Assembly (NCBI GenBank): GCA_003151475.1
Contig: PLXQ01000056.1
Span: 1 to 59,709 of the forward strand
Length of the DNA stretch: 59,709 bases
Source of the DNA: Acidimicrobiaceae bacterium
GTDB taxonomy: Bacteria > Actinomycetota > Acidimicrobiia > Acidimicrobiales > UBA8190
Direction of reading: 5' to 3'
Shown here: positions 42,661-51,415 of the stretch, piece by piece
Position numbering within the stretch: position 1 is the stretch's first letter
How the letters are laid out: the number at the start of each line of letters is the position of its first letter
Program-made: the position numbers and the translations under genes
The notes under the pieces: generated by a model
Database searches by the model: none
Seen by the model: only the letters and a program-made list of their open reading frames with translations
What the model was told of the DNA's origin: nothing

Positions 42661-45249
42661 CTACCGGTCCGACAGCTGCTCGTACTCCTCGGCCGTCATG
42701 AGTACAGCACGGGCCTTGGAGCCCTCGGACGGACCCACGACCCCCCGCCGCTCGAGGAGATCCATCAGCCGGCCGGCGCGGGAGAAACCCACCCGGAGCT
42801 TGCGCTGCAGCATCGAGGTCGACCCTAGCTGAGATCGAACGACCAGCTCCATGGCCGCGGGGAGCAGGTCGTCGTCGTCGTCCTCGACGCCGCCAGCGCC
42901 CGACCGCGACCCTCCGTCGCCGGCCAGACCCTCGACGTACTGGGGCTGGTGCTGACGCCGCCAATGGGCCACCACGGTGCGCACCTCGCTCTCGGCCACC
43001 CACGGACCTTGGATCCGCCGGGCCACCGAGGACGACGCCGTCAGCAGCAACATGTCGCCCTTGCCCACCAGACGTTCGGCGCCGGGCTGGTCGAGGATGA
43101 CCCGACTGTCGGCCAAGGAGGACACCGAGAAGGCCAACCGCGAGGGCACGTTGGCCTTGATCACGCCGGTGATCACGTCGACCGACGGCCGCTGCGTGGC
43201 CAGGACCAGGTGGATGCCGACGGCCCGGGCCATCTGGGCGATCCGGCACACCGATTCCTCGACGTCGCGGGCGGCGACCATCATCAGGTCGTTCAGCTCG
43301 TCCACCACCACCAGGATGTAGGGCAACCGCTCGCGGTGCACCGGGGGGTCGACGATGGCCCGCGACTCTTCGACGCGCGCCGCGGCCCGGGCGGCCGCTT
43401 CGCTCACGATGTCGGCCGCTTGGCCCACAACGTCAGCGGCCTCTATGTCGTCGGTATCCAACCCGTGCTGCTCGAGCTCGTCATCGAGGTTCACGGTCCC
43501 GTCGTCGATGTCGCCGTCTTCGACGTCCTCGTCGTCATCGAGGCCCACGACGGTGGTCCCCAGCTCGTCGCTGTCCAACGCCTGGTTGTAGCCGTCGATG
43601 TCGCGCATCCCCGCCTCGGCCAGGATGTCGTACCGACGCTCCATCTCGGTGACGGCCCACGACAGCGCGTTGGCCGCCTTCTTCGGGTCCACCACCACCT
43701 GGGTGAGCAGATGGGGCAGGCCGTTGTACTGCCCGAGCTCCACCCGCTTGGGGTCGACCAGGATGAGCCGCACCTGCTCGGGGGTGGCCCGCATCAAGAT
43801 GGACGTGAGCAGCGAGTTGATGCACGACGACTTCCCTGCTCCGGTGGCGCCCGAGATCAGGATGTGGGGCATCTCGGCCAGGCTGGCCATCACGGCCCGA
43901 CCGGCGATGTCGCGGCCCAAGGCCACCTCGAGCGGGTGGGTCGCTGTCCGTGCCTCTTCCGACGCCAGCACGTCGCCCAAGGTCACCAGCTGCCGGCGGC
44001 GGTTCGGGACCTCGACCCCGATGGCCGACTTCCCCGGAATGGGCGCCAGGATCCGCACGTCGGCCGATGCCATGGCGTAGGCGATGTCCTTGGCCAGGCT
44101 GGTCACCCGGGCCACTTTCACCCCTGGCCCCAACTCGAGCTCGAAGCGCGTCACGGTGGGACCCACGGTGTGGCCCACCAGTCGCGTGTCCACCCCATGG
44201 GCGGTCAGCGCGTCGACCAGGGCGCGCCCGGCGGCGGCCACCTCACTGCGGTCGAACTCCTGCTTCTTCGACCGGCTCAGTGTCTTCGGTGGCGGCAGCC
44301 GCCACTCTCCGGCCGGCATCCCGAGATCGAGCTCGAGGTGGTCGGCCGATCCCGAGCTCGCCGGCACCGTCTGCTCCTCGGGCGCCGGCACCGCCTCGGG
44401 TTCGTCGTCGGCCGGCGCCTCGGCCACCGCCGCGCCCACCGCGGCCGGCGCCGGAGGCGAGGCCGGCGCGTCGAGATCGACGCCGGCGGCGAAGGCCACG
44501 GGATCCATGACGGGCAGCACCGGCTGGGCGTCCTCGTCTTCTTCGTCGTACTCGGGGACGAGCGCCTGCCACAGATCCCGGGTCCCGCCGGCCACGGCCG
44601 CGGCGGCACGGCGCAGCGTCACCCCGGTGAAGAGCACCAGGGCCAGCAGGAGCACGGCGACCAGGACCACCGAGGCACCCCAGCCCCCGATCCCGTGGCG
44701 CAGCGGACTGCCGGCCGCCACCCCGACCCAACCGCCGGCCCCGGCCAAGTGGGCGGCCGACGCCGTCAGCCGGGGAGCACCTCCGGCCACGTCGGCCAGA
44801 CCCGAGACAGCCGTCACCGTCAGGACCAACCCAATGGCCACCCGCGCCTTCTCCCGTTCGAGCGGACCCATCACCAGTCGCACCCCGGCCCCGGCACAGC
44901 CCACGGGGACCACAAATCGACCGACGCCGAGCAGGGAGCCAAGACCGTGACGCAGCCCCTGACCCACGGGCCCAAGGGCATCGCCGTACAGAGCCAGGGC
45001 TCCGAGCACGGCGGTGGTGAGAAGGGCGATGCCCCAGACGTCTTCGGCGTGGGAGCCGAACACCGATCCGACCGAGGCCAGAAGACCAGGCGTCGGCGGC
45101 GGCTTCCGACCACGCCGCGTGTTGGGCGGCGAGCGGCGAGCGGCGGTCTTCGGGCGGGCCTTGCTCGCCGAAGTCTTCGACTTGCCTCTACCGGAGGTCG
45201 ACCGTCCCGACGATCGGGCGCCCACGGCGCGGCGCTTCGTGGTCACCAC
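42661..45249 (-). CDS. ftsK: DNA translocase FtsK/SpoIIIE with an acidic insertion in the motor
   Basis: FtsK pumps chromosome DNA through the closing septum. From the GTG at 45249 the product is 862 residues. A basic N-terminus precedes four membrane segments (about 70-215) and an acidic linker. The motor follows, with Walker A GATGAGKSS (about 467-475), LVDPKRVELGQYNGLPHLL and Walker B VVDELNDLMM. A C-terminal gamma winged helix closes it (GSTSMLQRKLRVGFSRAGRLMDLLE). Between DGYNQA and LPYILVVVDE there is an extra stretch of about 80 residues, very Asp/Glu-rich then Ala-rich. An earlier GTG at 45309 is possible, but its codons have low third-position GC. Confidence 0.93.
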   Translation of the reverse strand: MVTTKRRAVGARSSGRSTSGRGKSKTSASKARPKTAARRSPPNTRRGRKPPPTPGLLASVGSVFGSHAEDVWGIALLTTAVLGALALYGDALGPVGQGLRHGLGSLLGVGRFVVPVGCAGAGVRLVMGPLEREKARVAIGLVLTVTAVSGLADVAGGAPRLTASAAHLAGAGGWVGVAAGSPLRHGIGGWGASVVLVAVLLLALVLFTGVTLRRAAAAVAGGTRDLWQALVPEYDEEDEDAQPVLPVMDPVAFAAGVDLDAPASPPAPAAVGAAVAEAPADDEPEAVPAPEEQTVPASSGSADHLELDLGMPAGEWRLPPPKTLSRSKKQEFDRSEVAAAGRALVDALTAHGVDTRLVGHTVGPTVTRFELELGPGVKVARVTSLAKDIAYAMASADVRILAPIPGKSAIGVEVPNRRRQLVTLGDVLASEEARTATHPLEVALGRDIAGRAVMASLAEMPHILISGATGAGKSSCINSLLTSILMRATPEQVRLILVDPKRVELGQYNGLPHLLTQVVVDPKKAANALSWAVTEMERRYDILAEAGMRDIDGYNQALDSDELGTTVVGLDDDEDVEDGDIDDGTVNLDDELEQHGLDTDDIEAADVVGQAADIVSEAAARAAARVEESRAIVDPPVHRERLPYILVVVDELNDLMMVAARDVEESVCRIAQMARAVGIHLVLATQRPSVDVITGVIKANVPSRLAFSVSSLADSRVILDQPGAERLVGKGDMLLLTASSSVARRIQGPWVAESEVRTVVAHWRRQHQPQYVEGLAGDGGSRSGAGGVEDDDDDLLPAAMELVVRSQLGSTSMLQRKLRVGFSRAGRLMDLLERRGVVGPSEGSKARAVLMTAEEYEQLSDR

Positions 45250-45350
45250 AATGCCCACAACGGTAACAGCAGTCCCAATGGCACCCGAGGACCCGGGCCC
45301 GCGGCGCACGCTTAAGCCCAGCTAGAGGGCCGAGTCGGGCGGGGTGGTGG

Positions 45351-47012
45351 TCAGACGATGACGACGACGGGAACGATCATGGGCCGTCGGCGGGTCCGTT
45401 CGCCGACCAGCTTGCCCAGGGCCTTCCGGGCGTGACGGCGCAACGTCTCCTGATCGACGGCCCCGTCGCTCAGGGCCTTCTCGAGCGCCGCCCGGACCAC
45501 CATGCTCGCCTCTTCGAGAAGCTCTTCGGCCTCGGGGGCGTGGATCCAGCCCCGGGTGATGATCTCGGGGGGGCTCACCACCTCGGCCGCGTGGGGGTCC
45601 ACGGTGGCCACCACCACGACGACACCCTCTTCGGCCAGGACCCGCCGGTCCCGCAACACGCCATGGCCCACGTCGCCCACGGTCCCGTCGACATAAAGGA
45701 AGCCTGCCGGTACATCGTCTCCCCGCCAGACACCATCATCGGCGATCACCACCGAGTCCCCGTCCTCGCACAACAGGGACTTCTCCTCCGCCACCCCCAT
45801 CCGCACGGCCAGCCGGGCGTGATGGATCATGTGCCGGTACTCGCCGTGCACGGGGATGAACCACTCGGGTTTGGCCACGGCCAGAAGCGTCTGCAGCTCC
45901 CCCTGCCGGGCGTGCCCGCTCACGTGGACGGGCTCGATCCCGGTGTGGATCACTTCGGCCCCCCGCCGGTGCAGCCGGTCGATCACCCGGCCCACGGCCC
46001 ACTCGTTGCCGGGAATGGGATGGGCGCTGATCACCACCACGTCGCCTGGTCGGAGCTTCAACCACTTGCTCTCCCCCGCTGCCATCAGCGACAGCGCCGA
46101 CAGGGGTTCGCCCTGCGATCCGGTCGACACCACGCAGACCCGCCCGGGATCGAGCTTGTCGATGTCCTCCACGTCCACGAAAGCGTCGTCGGGGACGTGC
46201 AGCAGGTTCAGCCGCCGCGCCAGCTCGACGTTCTTGGCCATGGACCGCCCGAGCGTCGCCACCTTCCGGTTGCAAGCCAGAGCGGCGTCGATCACCTGCT
46301 GCACCCGGTGGATATGGCTGGCGAAGCAGGTCACCACCAGCCTCCGGCCGCCGTAGACGGCGAACAACCGGCGCAGCGTGGCCCCGACGTTGCTCTCGGA
46401 GTCGGTGAAGCCAGGCTCCTCGGCGTTGGTCGAGTCCGACAGAAGAAGCCGGATCCCGGGGTTGTCGGCCAGCGAACCGATGTGGGCCAGGTCGGTCAGC
46501 CGGCCGTCCACCGGGGTCAGGTCGAGCTTGAAGTCCCCCGAGTGCAGCACGATCCCCTGAGGCGTATGGAAGGCGGTGGCGAACCCGTGGGGCACGGAGT
46601 GGGTGACGGGGATGAACTCGACCTCGAAGGGCCCCACCGTCCGCTTCTCGCCGTCCACCACCTCGATGAAGGTGGCCCGGTCGGTCAGGCCCGCTTCCTC
46701 CACCCGGTTCCGGGCCAGACCCAAGGTGAGAGCCGAGCCGTAGACGGGGACCGACAGGTCGCGCAGTAGATACGCCAGACCGCCGGTGTGGTCCTCGTGG
46801 CCGTGGGTGAGGACGACCCCTTCCACCTTGTCGGCGTTGTCCCTCAGGTACGACAGGTCGGGCAGGACGAGATCGATACCGGGCATGTCGGCATCGGGGA
46901 ACATGATCCCGCAGTCGAGGACGACCATCCGGCCGCCCATTTCGATGACAGCGCAGTTGCGGCCGATCTCACCCAGGCCGCCGAGGAAGCTGATGCGTAC
47001 CTGCTCAGGCAA
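45351..47012 (-). CDS. rnj: Ribonuclease J
   Basis: RNase J is a metallo-beta-lactamase/beta-CASP ribonuclease with endo- and 5'-exonuclease activity. The 553-residue product has the metal motif LTHGHEDHTGG, HSGDFKLDLTPVDG, SDSTNAEEPGFTDSE, the beta-CASP blocks and SAHPIPGNE, and HVSGHARQGEL. The C-terminal oligomerisation domain ends with a Val-rich tail. The TTG at 47012 overlaps the dapA stop. The dapA-rnj-ftsK order is common in actinobacteria. Confidence 0.95.
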   Translation of the reverse strand: MPEQVRISFLGGLGEIGRNCAVIEMGGRMVVLDCGIMFPDADMPGIDLVLPDLSYLRDNADKVEGVVLTHGHEDHTGGLAYLLRDLSVPVYGSALTLGLARNRVEEAGLTDRATFIEVVDGEKRTVGPFEVEFIPVTHSVPHGFATAFHTPQGIVLHSGDFKLDLTPVDGRLTDLAHIGSLADNPGIRLLLSDSTNAEEPGFTDSESNVGATLRRLFAVYGGRRLVVTCFASHIHRVQQVIDAALACNRKVATLGRSMAKNVELARRLNLLHVPDDAFVDVEDIDKLDPGRVCVVSTGSQGEPLSALSLMAAGESKWLKLRPGDVVVISAHPIPGNEWAVGRVIDRLHRRGAEVIHTGIEPVHVSGHARQGELQTLLAVAKPEWFIPVHGEYRHMIHHARLAVRMGVAEEKSLLCEDGDSVVIADDGVWRGDDVPAGFLYVDGTVGDVGHGVLRDRRVLAEEGVVVVVATVDPHAAEVVSPPEIITRGWIHAPEAEELLEEASMVVRAALEKALSDGAVDQETLRRHARKALGKLVGERTRRRPMIVPVVVIV

Positions 47013-47943
47013 GCGGTCCGCCTGCCTGGGCGCCGCCGCCGGGGTTCCGGCCCAGCCGTGAGATCACGAGCCGCGCCTGGCCGTCGAGCTCCGGTGCGGC
47101 CGCCCCGAGCGGCAGCCGGCACTGCCCGGCGGGAAGACCGAGCGCCCGGCACGCCGCCTTGGCCGGCAGGGGGTTCGGATGGCGGTCGCTCGACTCGAAG
47201 TCGTACGACTCCATCAGCCGGGCGTTCATCGACCGGGCCGTGTCCACCTCGCCCTTGGCGAAGGCACTCACCATCCGGCCCAGCTCCACCCCGGCCCAGT
47301 GACTGGCCACGCTCACCAGGCCCACCGCACCCACGGCCAGCAGGGCCAGGGCCAAGTTGTCGTCGCCGCAGTAGACCTCGAAGCCGTCGGGGGCCTCGGC
47401 CACCAGCCGGGCCGCCGCCGGCACGTCACCGGCGGCGTCCTTCACCCCCACGATGTTGGGCACGGCGCGCGCCAGGCGCAGCATGGTCTCGTGCGAGATC
47501 TTCCGCCCCGTCCGGATAGGGATGTCGTAGAGCAGCACCGGCAAAGACGTGCTGTCGGCCACGGCGGCGAAGTGGTCGGCCAGCCCGTGTTGCGAGGGCC
47601 GGCTGTAGTACGGGGTCACCACCAGCACCCCGTCGACGCCGGCCTCGGTGGCCACCTTGGTCAGGTGGATGGAATCGCGCGTGTCGTTGGTCCCCGTCCC
47701 GGCGATCACGGGAACGGTGACCGCTCCGGCCACGGCCCGCCACAGCACGGCCAACTCGGCCTCGGACAGAACAGGGGCCTCGCCCGTGGTGCCGGCCACC
47801 ACCAGTGCGTCGCTCCCGTGTGCCGTCAACCACCGCGCCAGGGTCACGGCGCCCTCGATGTCGAGCGCGCCGGAATCGTCGAACGGCGTGACCATGGCGG
47901 TCACCACCGCGCCGAAACGACCGGCTCCGGGTATCGATGCCAC
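47005..47943 (-). CDS. dapA: 4-hydroxy-tetrahydrodipicolinate synthase
   Basis: DapA condenses pyruvate with aspartate semialdehyde, the first step of the DAP/lysine branch. The 312-residue TIM-barrel aldolase has the Schiff-base lysine K168 (VGVKDAAGD), Y139 (LLYDIPIRT), the GTTGEAP loop (51-57) and YYSRPSQHG near 112. It starts at a GTG (47943) and overlaps RNase J by eight bases. With dapB, C, D, E and F elsewhere in the window the succinylase pathway is complete. Confidence 0.95.
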   Translation of the reverse strand: MASIPGAGRFGAVVTAMVTPFDDSGALDIEGAVTLARWLTAHGSDALVVAGTTGEAPVLSEAELAVLWRAVAGAVTVPVIAGTGTNDTRDSIHLTKVATEAGVDGVLVVTPYYSRPSQHGLADHFAAVADSTSLPVLLYDIPIRTGRKISHETMLRLARAVPNIVGVKDAAGDVPAAARLVAEAPDGFEVYCGDDNLALALLAVGAVGLVSVASHWAGVELGRMVSAFAKGEVDTARSMNARLMESYDFESSDRHPNPLPAKAACRALGLPAGQCRLPLGAAAPELDGQARLVISRLGRNPGGGAQAGGPLA

Positions 47944-48050
47944 GGCGTCAGGTTAGTACCTGGCCTCCGGCGCCGAAGCCACGCTCAGCGGGCCCGGATC
48001 AGGCACCCCGACCCGGTGGTGGCCCGGCCGACGCCGGACCGGCGGGGGGA

Positions 48051-49178
48051 TCAGGCGACGGCTTCGGACCCGGTCACCTGCATGGTTTCGTATTCCTCGC
48101 CGGTGTCGGCCCAGTCCTCGAAGGCGATGGCCCCCATCTCGGTGAACTTCGTCCGCAGCCAACCGTCGGCCGCGTCGAGCAGTCCCAGCTTCTTGCAGTT
48201 GGGGACGATCTTCGAGAAGAGAAGGGTCTGGAAGACCTGCCGTTCGGGCACCTGCATGAGCAGCGGCACGATCTCCTTGGGGTTGGCCCCCATCCGGTCC
48301 CACACCTCTTGCTGCAAGAACCGGTCGCGCATCCGGATGGCCGCCTCGAAGGCGAACTCCTGGCGCTCGCGGATCTCGGCCGCCGACAGCTCGGTGTAGT
48401 ACTCCTGAAGACTCAGCACCCCGAAGGCCACATGGCGCGACTCGTCCGACATCACGTAGCGCAGCAGTTGCTTGAGCAACGGCTCGGTCGTCATCTGGTG
48501 CATGAAACCGAAAGCGGCCAGGGCCAGGCCCTCCACCATGATCTGCATGCCCAGATAGGTCATGTCCCAACGCTTGTCGGCGATGATCTCGTCGAGCAGC
48601 AGCCGCAGGTGGGCGTTGATCGGATAGTGACCCGACAACTTCTCGTCCAGGTACTTGGAGAACACCTCGACGTGCCTGGCCTCGTCCACCACCTGGGTGG
48701 CCGCGTAGTACTTGGCGTCGATCCACGGAACGGACTCCACGATCTTGGCCGTGCACACAAGAGCGCCCTGCTCGCCGTGCATGAACTGTGACAGCGTCCA
48801 GTTCTGGCTCTCCACCCCGAACTGCAGCCACTCCTTGTCGCCCCAACTGGCGATGCTGGTGCCGGAGATGTCGATGCCCTCGTGGAAGCCACCGTTGGCC
48901 ACGGCGTTGGCCGCCACCACCTTTTCCTGGTCCACCTCGGTCTCCCACGGCAGGTCGGTCTGGCCGTTCCACTGGGCCTTCTTGGCCTTCTCGTACAGCT
49001 TGTCGAGCTTCGGCCGCTGACCCTTCTCGTAGTCCCACGTGAAGACCGTGTCGTAGACCGAGTGCACAGAATGCAGCCGCTCGTCGGTATCGGTGTTGAT
49101 CACCGACATGATGGCCTCGAGATCGTTGATCTCCTCTCGACCGATGATGTCGATCGTCGGCCGCATTTGGTCCGTCAT
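48051..49178 (-). CDS. Ferritin-like diiron protein (AurF/acyl-desaturase-like oxygenase)
   Basis: This 375-residue all-helical protein has the six-residue diiron ligand pattern of the ferritin-like superfamily. The ligands are E136 (MHGEQGAL), E166 and H169 (DEARH), E216 (MVEGLAL), and E246 and H249 (DESRH). That is two EXXH motifs, each paired with a single Glu. Similar actinobacterial proteins are annotated as ferritin-like or AurF-like oxygenases; the substrate is unknown. The ATG at 49178 overlaps the stop of the adjacent tetR gene, so the two are co-transcribed and probably controlled by that repressor. Confidence 0.8.
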   Translation of the reverse strand: MTDQMRPTIDIIGREEINDLEAIMSVINTDTDERLHSVHSVYDTVFTWDYEKGQRPKLDKLYEKAKKAQWNGQTDLPWETEVDQEKVVAANAVANGGFHEGIDISGTSIASWGDKEWLQFGVESQNWTLSQFMHGEQGALVCTAKIVESVPWIDAKYYAATQVVDEARHVEVFSKYLDEKLSGHYPINAHLRLLLDEIIADKRWDMTYLGMQIMVEGLALAAFGFMHQMTTEPLLKQLLRYVMSDESRHVAFGVLSLQEYYTELSAAEIRERQEFAFEAAIRMRDRFLQQEVWDRMGANPKEIVPLLMQVPERQVFQTLLFSKIVPNCKKLGLLDAADGWLRTKFTEMGAIAFEDWADTGEEYETMQVTGSEAVA

Positions 49179-49903
49179 GACGCTTCCCCTTTGTGTGTTC
49201 GGGTAGATCCTGAAGGTCGGTCGATCCTCTCGACGCCTCCGCTATGGGCACTGTCTATGGAGCGAACTGTCTCTGTCGGTAAGACGAAGGTCCGGACCAG
49301 GCGGCGCACCCGGACTTCGTCGGTGAGATCGACACCTTCGGCTGGGCACAGCAGATGCGACAACACGATGCGGGCGGCCCATTCGGCCACCCGCTTGGCC
49401 TCTTCGTGGTCGAGCCACCGTCCGAGGAACGGTGCGGTGAAGGTGGAGGACACGGCCAGGACCCTGTCCAGGTGGCTGAACGTCAGGTGGGGAAGGATGA
49501 CCTCGGGCTCGTGGGCGAGCAGGTACGACAGCCCCGGGTGGGCCGTGATCCGCAGCGCCGCCTCGGTCATGCCCACCACGAGGACGTCTTCGAGATCCGA
49601 GGCCGCGCCCATCCGCAGGGCCAGAGCGCTGAAGAAGCGGGCCACCTCGGTGTCCACCACGGCCGATATCAGGCCGTCCTTGCCGCCGGGGAAGACCCGG
49701 TACACCGTCGCCCGCGAACAACCCGCTGCCCGCGCCACATCGTCGAGCGTGGTCTTGGCGATCCCCTGCCGGGCGATGCACCCGAGAGCGGCGTCGGCCA
49801 GCCGCACCCGTTGCGGCGTCACCGCCACGGCGGCGTCCGCCTCCGGGCTCGCGGCCAGACCCGGGTCCTCATCACGCACGAGCTCGAGCCGCGCACTACC
49901 CAC
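49175..49903 (-). CDS. TetR-family regulator, partner of the diiron protein
   Basis: This 242-residue regulator has the N-terminal TetR helix-turn-helix at about residues 32-77 (TTLDDVARAAGCSRATVYRVFPGGKDGL) and a helical ligand domain. The GTG at 49903 lies only about three bases from the predicted transcription start, implying a leaderless or near-leaderless mRNA; a GTG 27 codons later is the alternative. It overlaps the diiron gene downstream, and a perfect palindrome covers its promoter, so autoregulation is likely. Confidence 0.88.
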   Translation of the reverse strand: MGSARLELVRDEDPGLAASPEADAAVAVTPQRVRLADAALGCIARQGIAKTTLDDVARAAGCSRATVYRVFPGGKDGLISAVVDTEVARFFSALALRMGAASDLEDVLVVGMTEAALRITAHPGLSYLLAHEPEVILPHLTFSHLDRVLAVSSTFTAPFLGRWLDHEEAKRVAEWAARIVLSHLLCPAEGVDLTDEVRVRRLVRTFVLPTETVRSIDSAHSGGVERIDRPSGSTRTHKGEAS

Positions 49904-49905
49904 AC

Positions 49906-49934
49906 ATGAGACAGTATTGCGAACTCTGTCTCAT
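49906..49934. promoter_or_regulatory. Palindromic TetR operator
   Basis: ATGAGACAG (49906-49914) and CTGTCTCAT (49926-49934) form a perfect 9-bp inverted repeat with an 11-base spacer. It covers the region between the -35 element and the start of the tetR-diiron transcript. Either of the two adjacent TetR proteins could bind it; the downstream one is the simpler choice. Confidence 0.8.
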
Positions 49935-49940
49935 TGTCAA
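49913..49940 (-). promoter_or_regulatory. Promoter of the tetR-diiron operon
   Basis: On the minus strand a consensus TTGACA (49935-49940) is followed after 16 bases by AATACT (49913-49918). Transcription would begin near 49906, almost at the GTG of the regulator. Confidence 0.6.
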
Positions 49941-49977
49941 CGCGCCCAGGCCCCCCGCCGGCGGCGTCGGTTTGTGC

Positions 49978-50562
49978 CTATCTGTCCACGATCTGCGTTT
50001 TCCCCATCACTCCGGGAAGCAACTCGACCCGGACCAGGGTGCGGACCTCGGCCGGGTCGGTCAGGTCCCACCGGCCCGGCGCCGAGATGTAGGACAGGAT
50101 CATCCGGGCCAAGAAGTCGGCCGCCTCGTGCACCGGCAGGCCCTCGGGCAATCCGTGCTCTTGCAGATAGGGAACGAGAAAGCCGCTGATCAGACCGACG
50201 GTCCGGTTCGACTCGACCGTCAGCTTGGGCAGGAGCACCTCGGGCTCGGTCTGCAACACCTTCTGCAGTACCTCGTGTTCGAGGACCTGGCGCCGGGCGA
50301 AGATCAGGCCCCGTTCGAGGACCTCCTCGAGCGAACCGGCCCCGTGCACCTCGTCGTACAGCGTCCCGAAGAAGAGCATGTACTGCCAGGACACGACGGC
50401 ATCGACCAACTCGTCGCGTCCGCCGGGGAAGTACCGGTACACCGTCGCCCGCGACAACCCCGCCTGGCGCGCCGCGTCCTCGACCGTCGTCTTCGACAGT
50501 CCCCAGCGCGCCACACAGGCGTAGGTGGCCTCGAGGATCCGTTGCCGGGGATCGGCTTCCAT
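49978..50562 (-). CDS. TetR-family regulator
   Basis: This 194-residue regulator has the helix-turn-helix near residues 20-60 (TTVEDAARQAGLSRATVYRYFPGGRDELVDAVV) and a helical C-terminal domain. It resembles the next gene in its helix-turn-helix (SRATVYR.FPGG) and in the segment EPEVLLPKLT versus EPEVILPHLT, so the two look like divergent paralogues. The ATG at 50562 is preferred to a TTG three codons earlier. It lies 21 bases downstream of the dapB stop and 74 bases upstream of the second regulator. Confidence 0.88.
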   Translation of the reverse strand: MEADPRQRILEATYACVARWGLSKTTVEDAARQAGLSRATVYRYFPGGRDELVDAVVSWQYMLFFGTLYDEVHGAGSLEEVLERGLIFARRQVLEHEVLQKVLQTEPEVLLPKLTVESNRTVGLISGFLVPYLQEHGLPEGLPVHEAADFLARMILSYISAPGRWDLTDPAEVRTLVRVELLPGVMGKTQIVDR

Positions 50563-50583
50563 GGCCGACAACGCTAATGGCCC

Positions 50584-51402
50584 TCAGAAAGAGAGCAGGG
50601 CGTCGAGGCCGAGGGTCAGTCCCGGTCGGTCGCCCACCGACTTCACGGCCAGCAGGACGCCAGGCATGAACGACGATCGGTCGTAGGCATCGTGGCGCAG
50701 GGTCAGGCTCTGGCCCAGCGCTCCGAAGATGACCTCCTGGTGCGCCACCAGTCCCGGGAGCCGCAACGAGTGGACCCGGATCCCTCCCGGCCCTTCCCCG
50801 CCGCGCGCGCCGGCCACCACGTCCGACGCCGTCTTATCGGCGGGCCACGAGTCACCGCCGGCGGCGCGCCGGGCCCGATCGAGGCGGTCCGCCGTGGCCA
50901 GTGCCGTCCCTGACGGGGCGTCGAGCTTGCCGTCGTGATGCAACTCGACGATCTCGACGCCGTCCATGAACGGAGCGGCCAACTCGGCGAACCGCATCAT
51001 CAGGACAGCCCCGATGGCGAAATTGGCGGCCAGAACGCAGTTGGCCGGAGATGAATCGAAGAGCGCCTCCACCGCCGCCACGTCGACGTCGGCGATACCG
51101 GTGGTGCCCACCACGCTGTGCACGCCGTGGGCGGCGCACCAGCGCATCGTCTGCACGGCCACATCGGCCACGGTGAAATCGACGGCCACGTCGGCCCCGG
51201 CGCGCTCGAGCGCTTCGAGATCACCCGAGACCTGGATACCGGCGCCGTCGGACCCTGTCACCTGGCGCAGATCGATCCCGGCCAGTCGGGGATCGACGGC
51301 GGCCACCAACTCGAGGGCGGGGTCCTCGGAGACGGCGCGGCAGACCTCACGGCCCATCCGACCGCCGGCACCGAGAACGCCGACCCGCAACATGTCGCTC
51401 AT
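50584..51402 (-). CDS. dapB: 4-hydroxy-tetrahydrodipicolinate reductase
   Basis: DapB reduces the DapA product to tetrahydrodipicolinate with NAD(P)H. The 272-residue product has the dinucleotide motif VGVLGAGGRMGREV, VDFTVADV, VVGTTG and the catalytic motif ELHHDGKLDAPSGTAL (the His pair and Lys). The C-terminal block is HRDxY-like LRHDAYDRSSFMPGVLLAV. It lies 13 bases after the M16 protease gene. Confidence 0.95.
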   Translation of the reverse strand: MSDMLRVGVLGAGGRMGREVCRAVSEDPALELVAAVDPRLAGIDLRQVTGSDGAGIQVSGDLEALERAGADVAVDFTVADVAVQTMRWCAAHGVHSVVGTTGIADVDVAAVEALFDSSPANCVLAANFAIGAVLMMRFAELAAPFMDGVEIVELHHDGKLDAPSGTALATADRLDRARRAAGGDSWPADKTASDVVAGARGGEGPGGIRVHSLRLPGLVAHQEVIFGALGQSLTLRHDAYDRSSFMPGVLLAVKSVGDRPGLTLGLDALLSF

Positions 51403-51415
51403 CGGAGCGGGCCGG

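Noticed and set aside
42949..45315. Long plus-strand open frame opposite ftsK
   Set aside because: Antisense shadow; its composition mirrors the ftsK codons and no motif is present.
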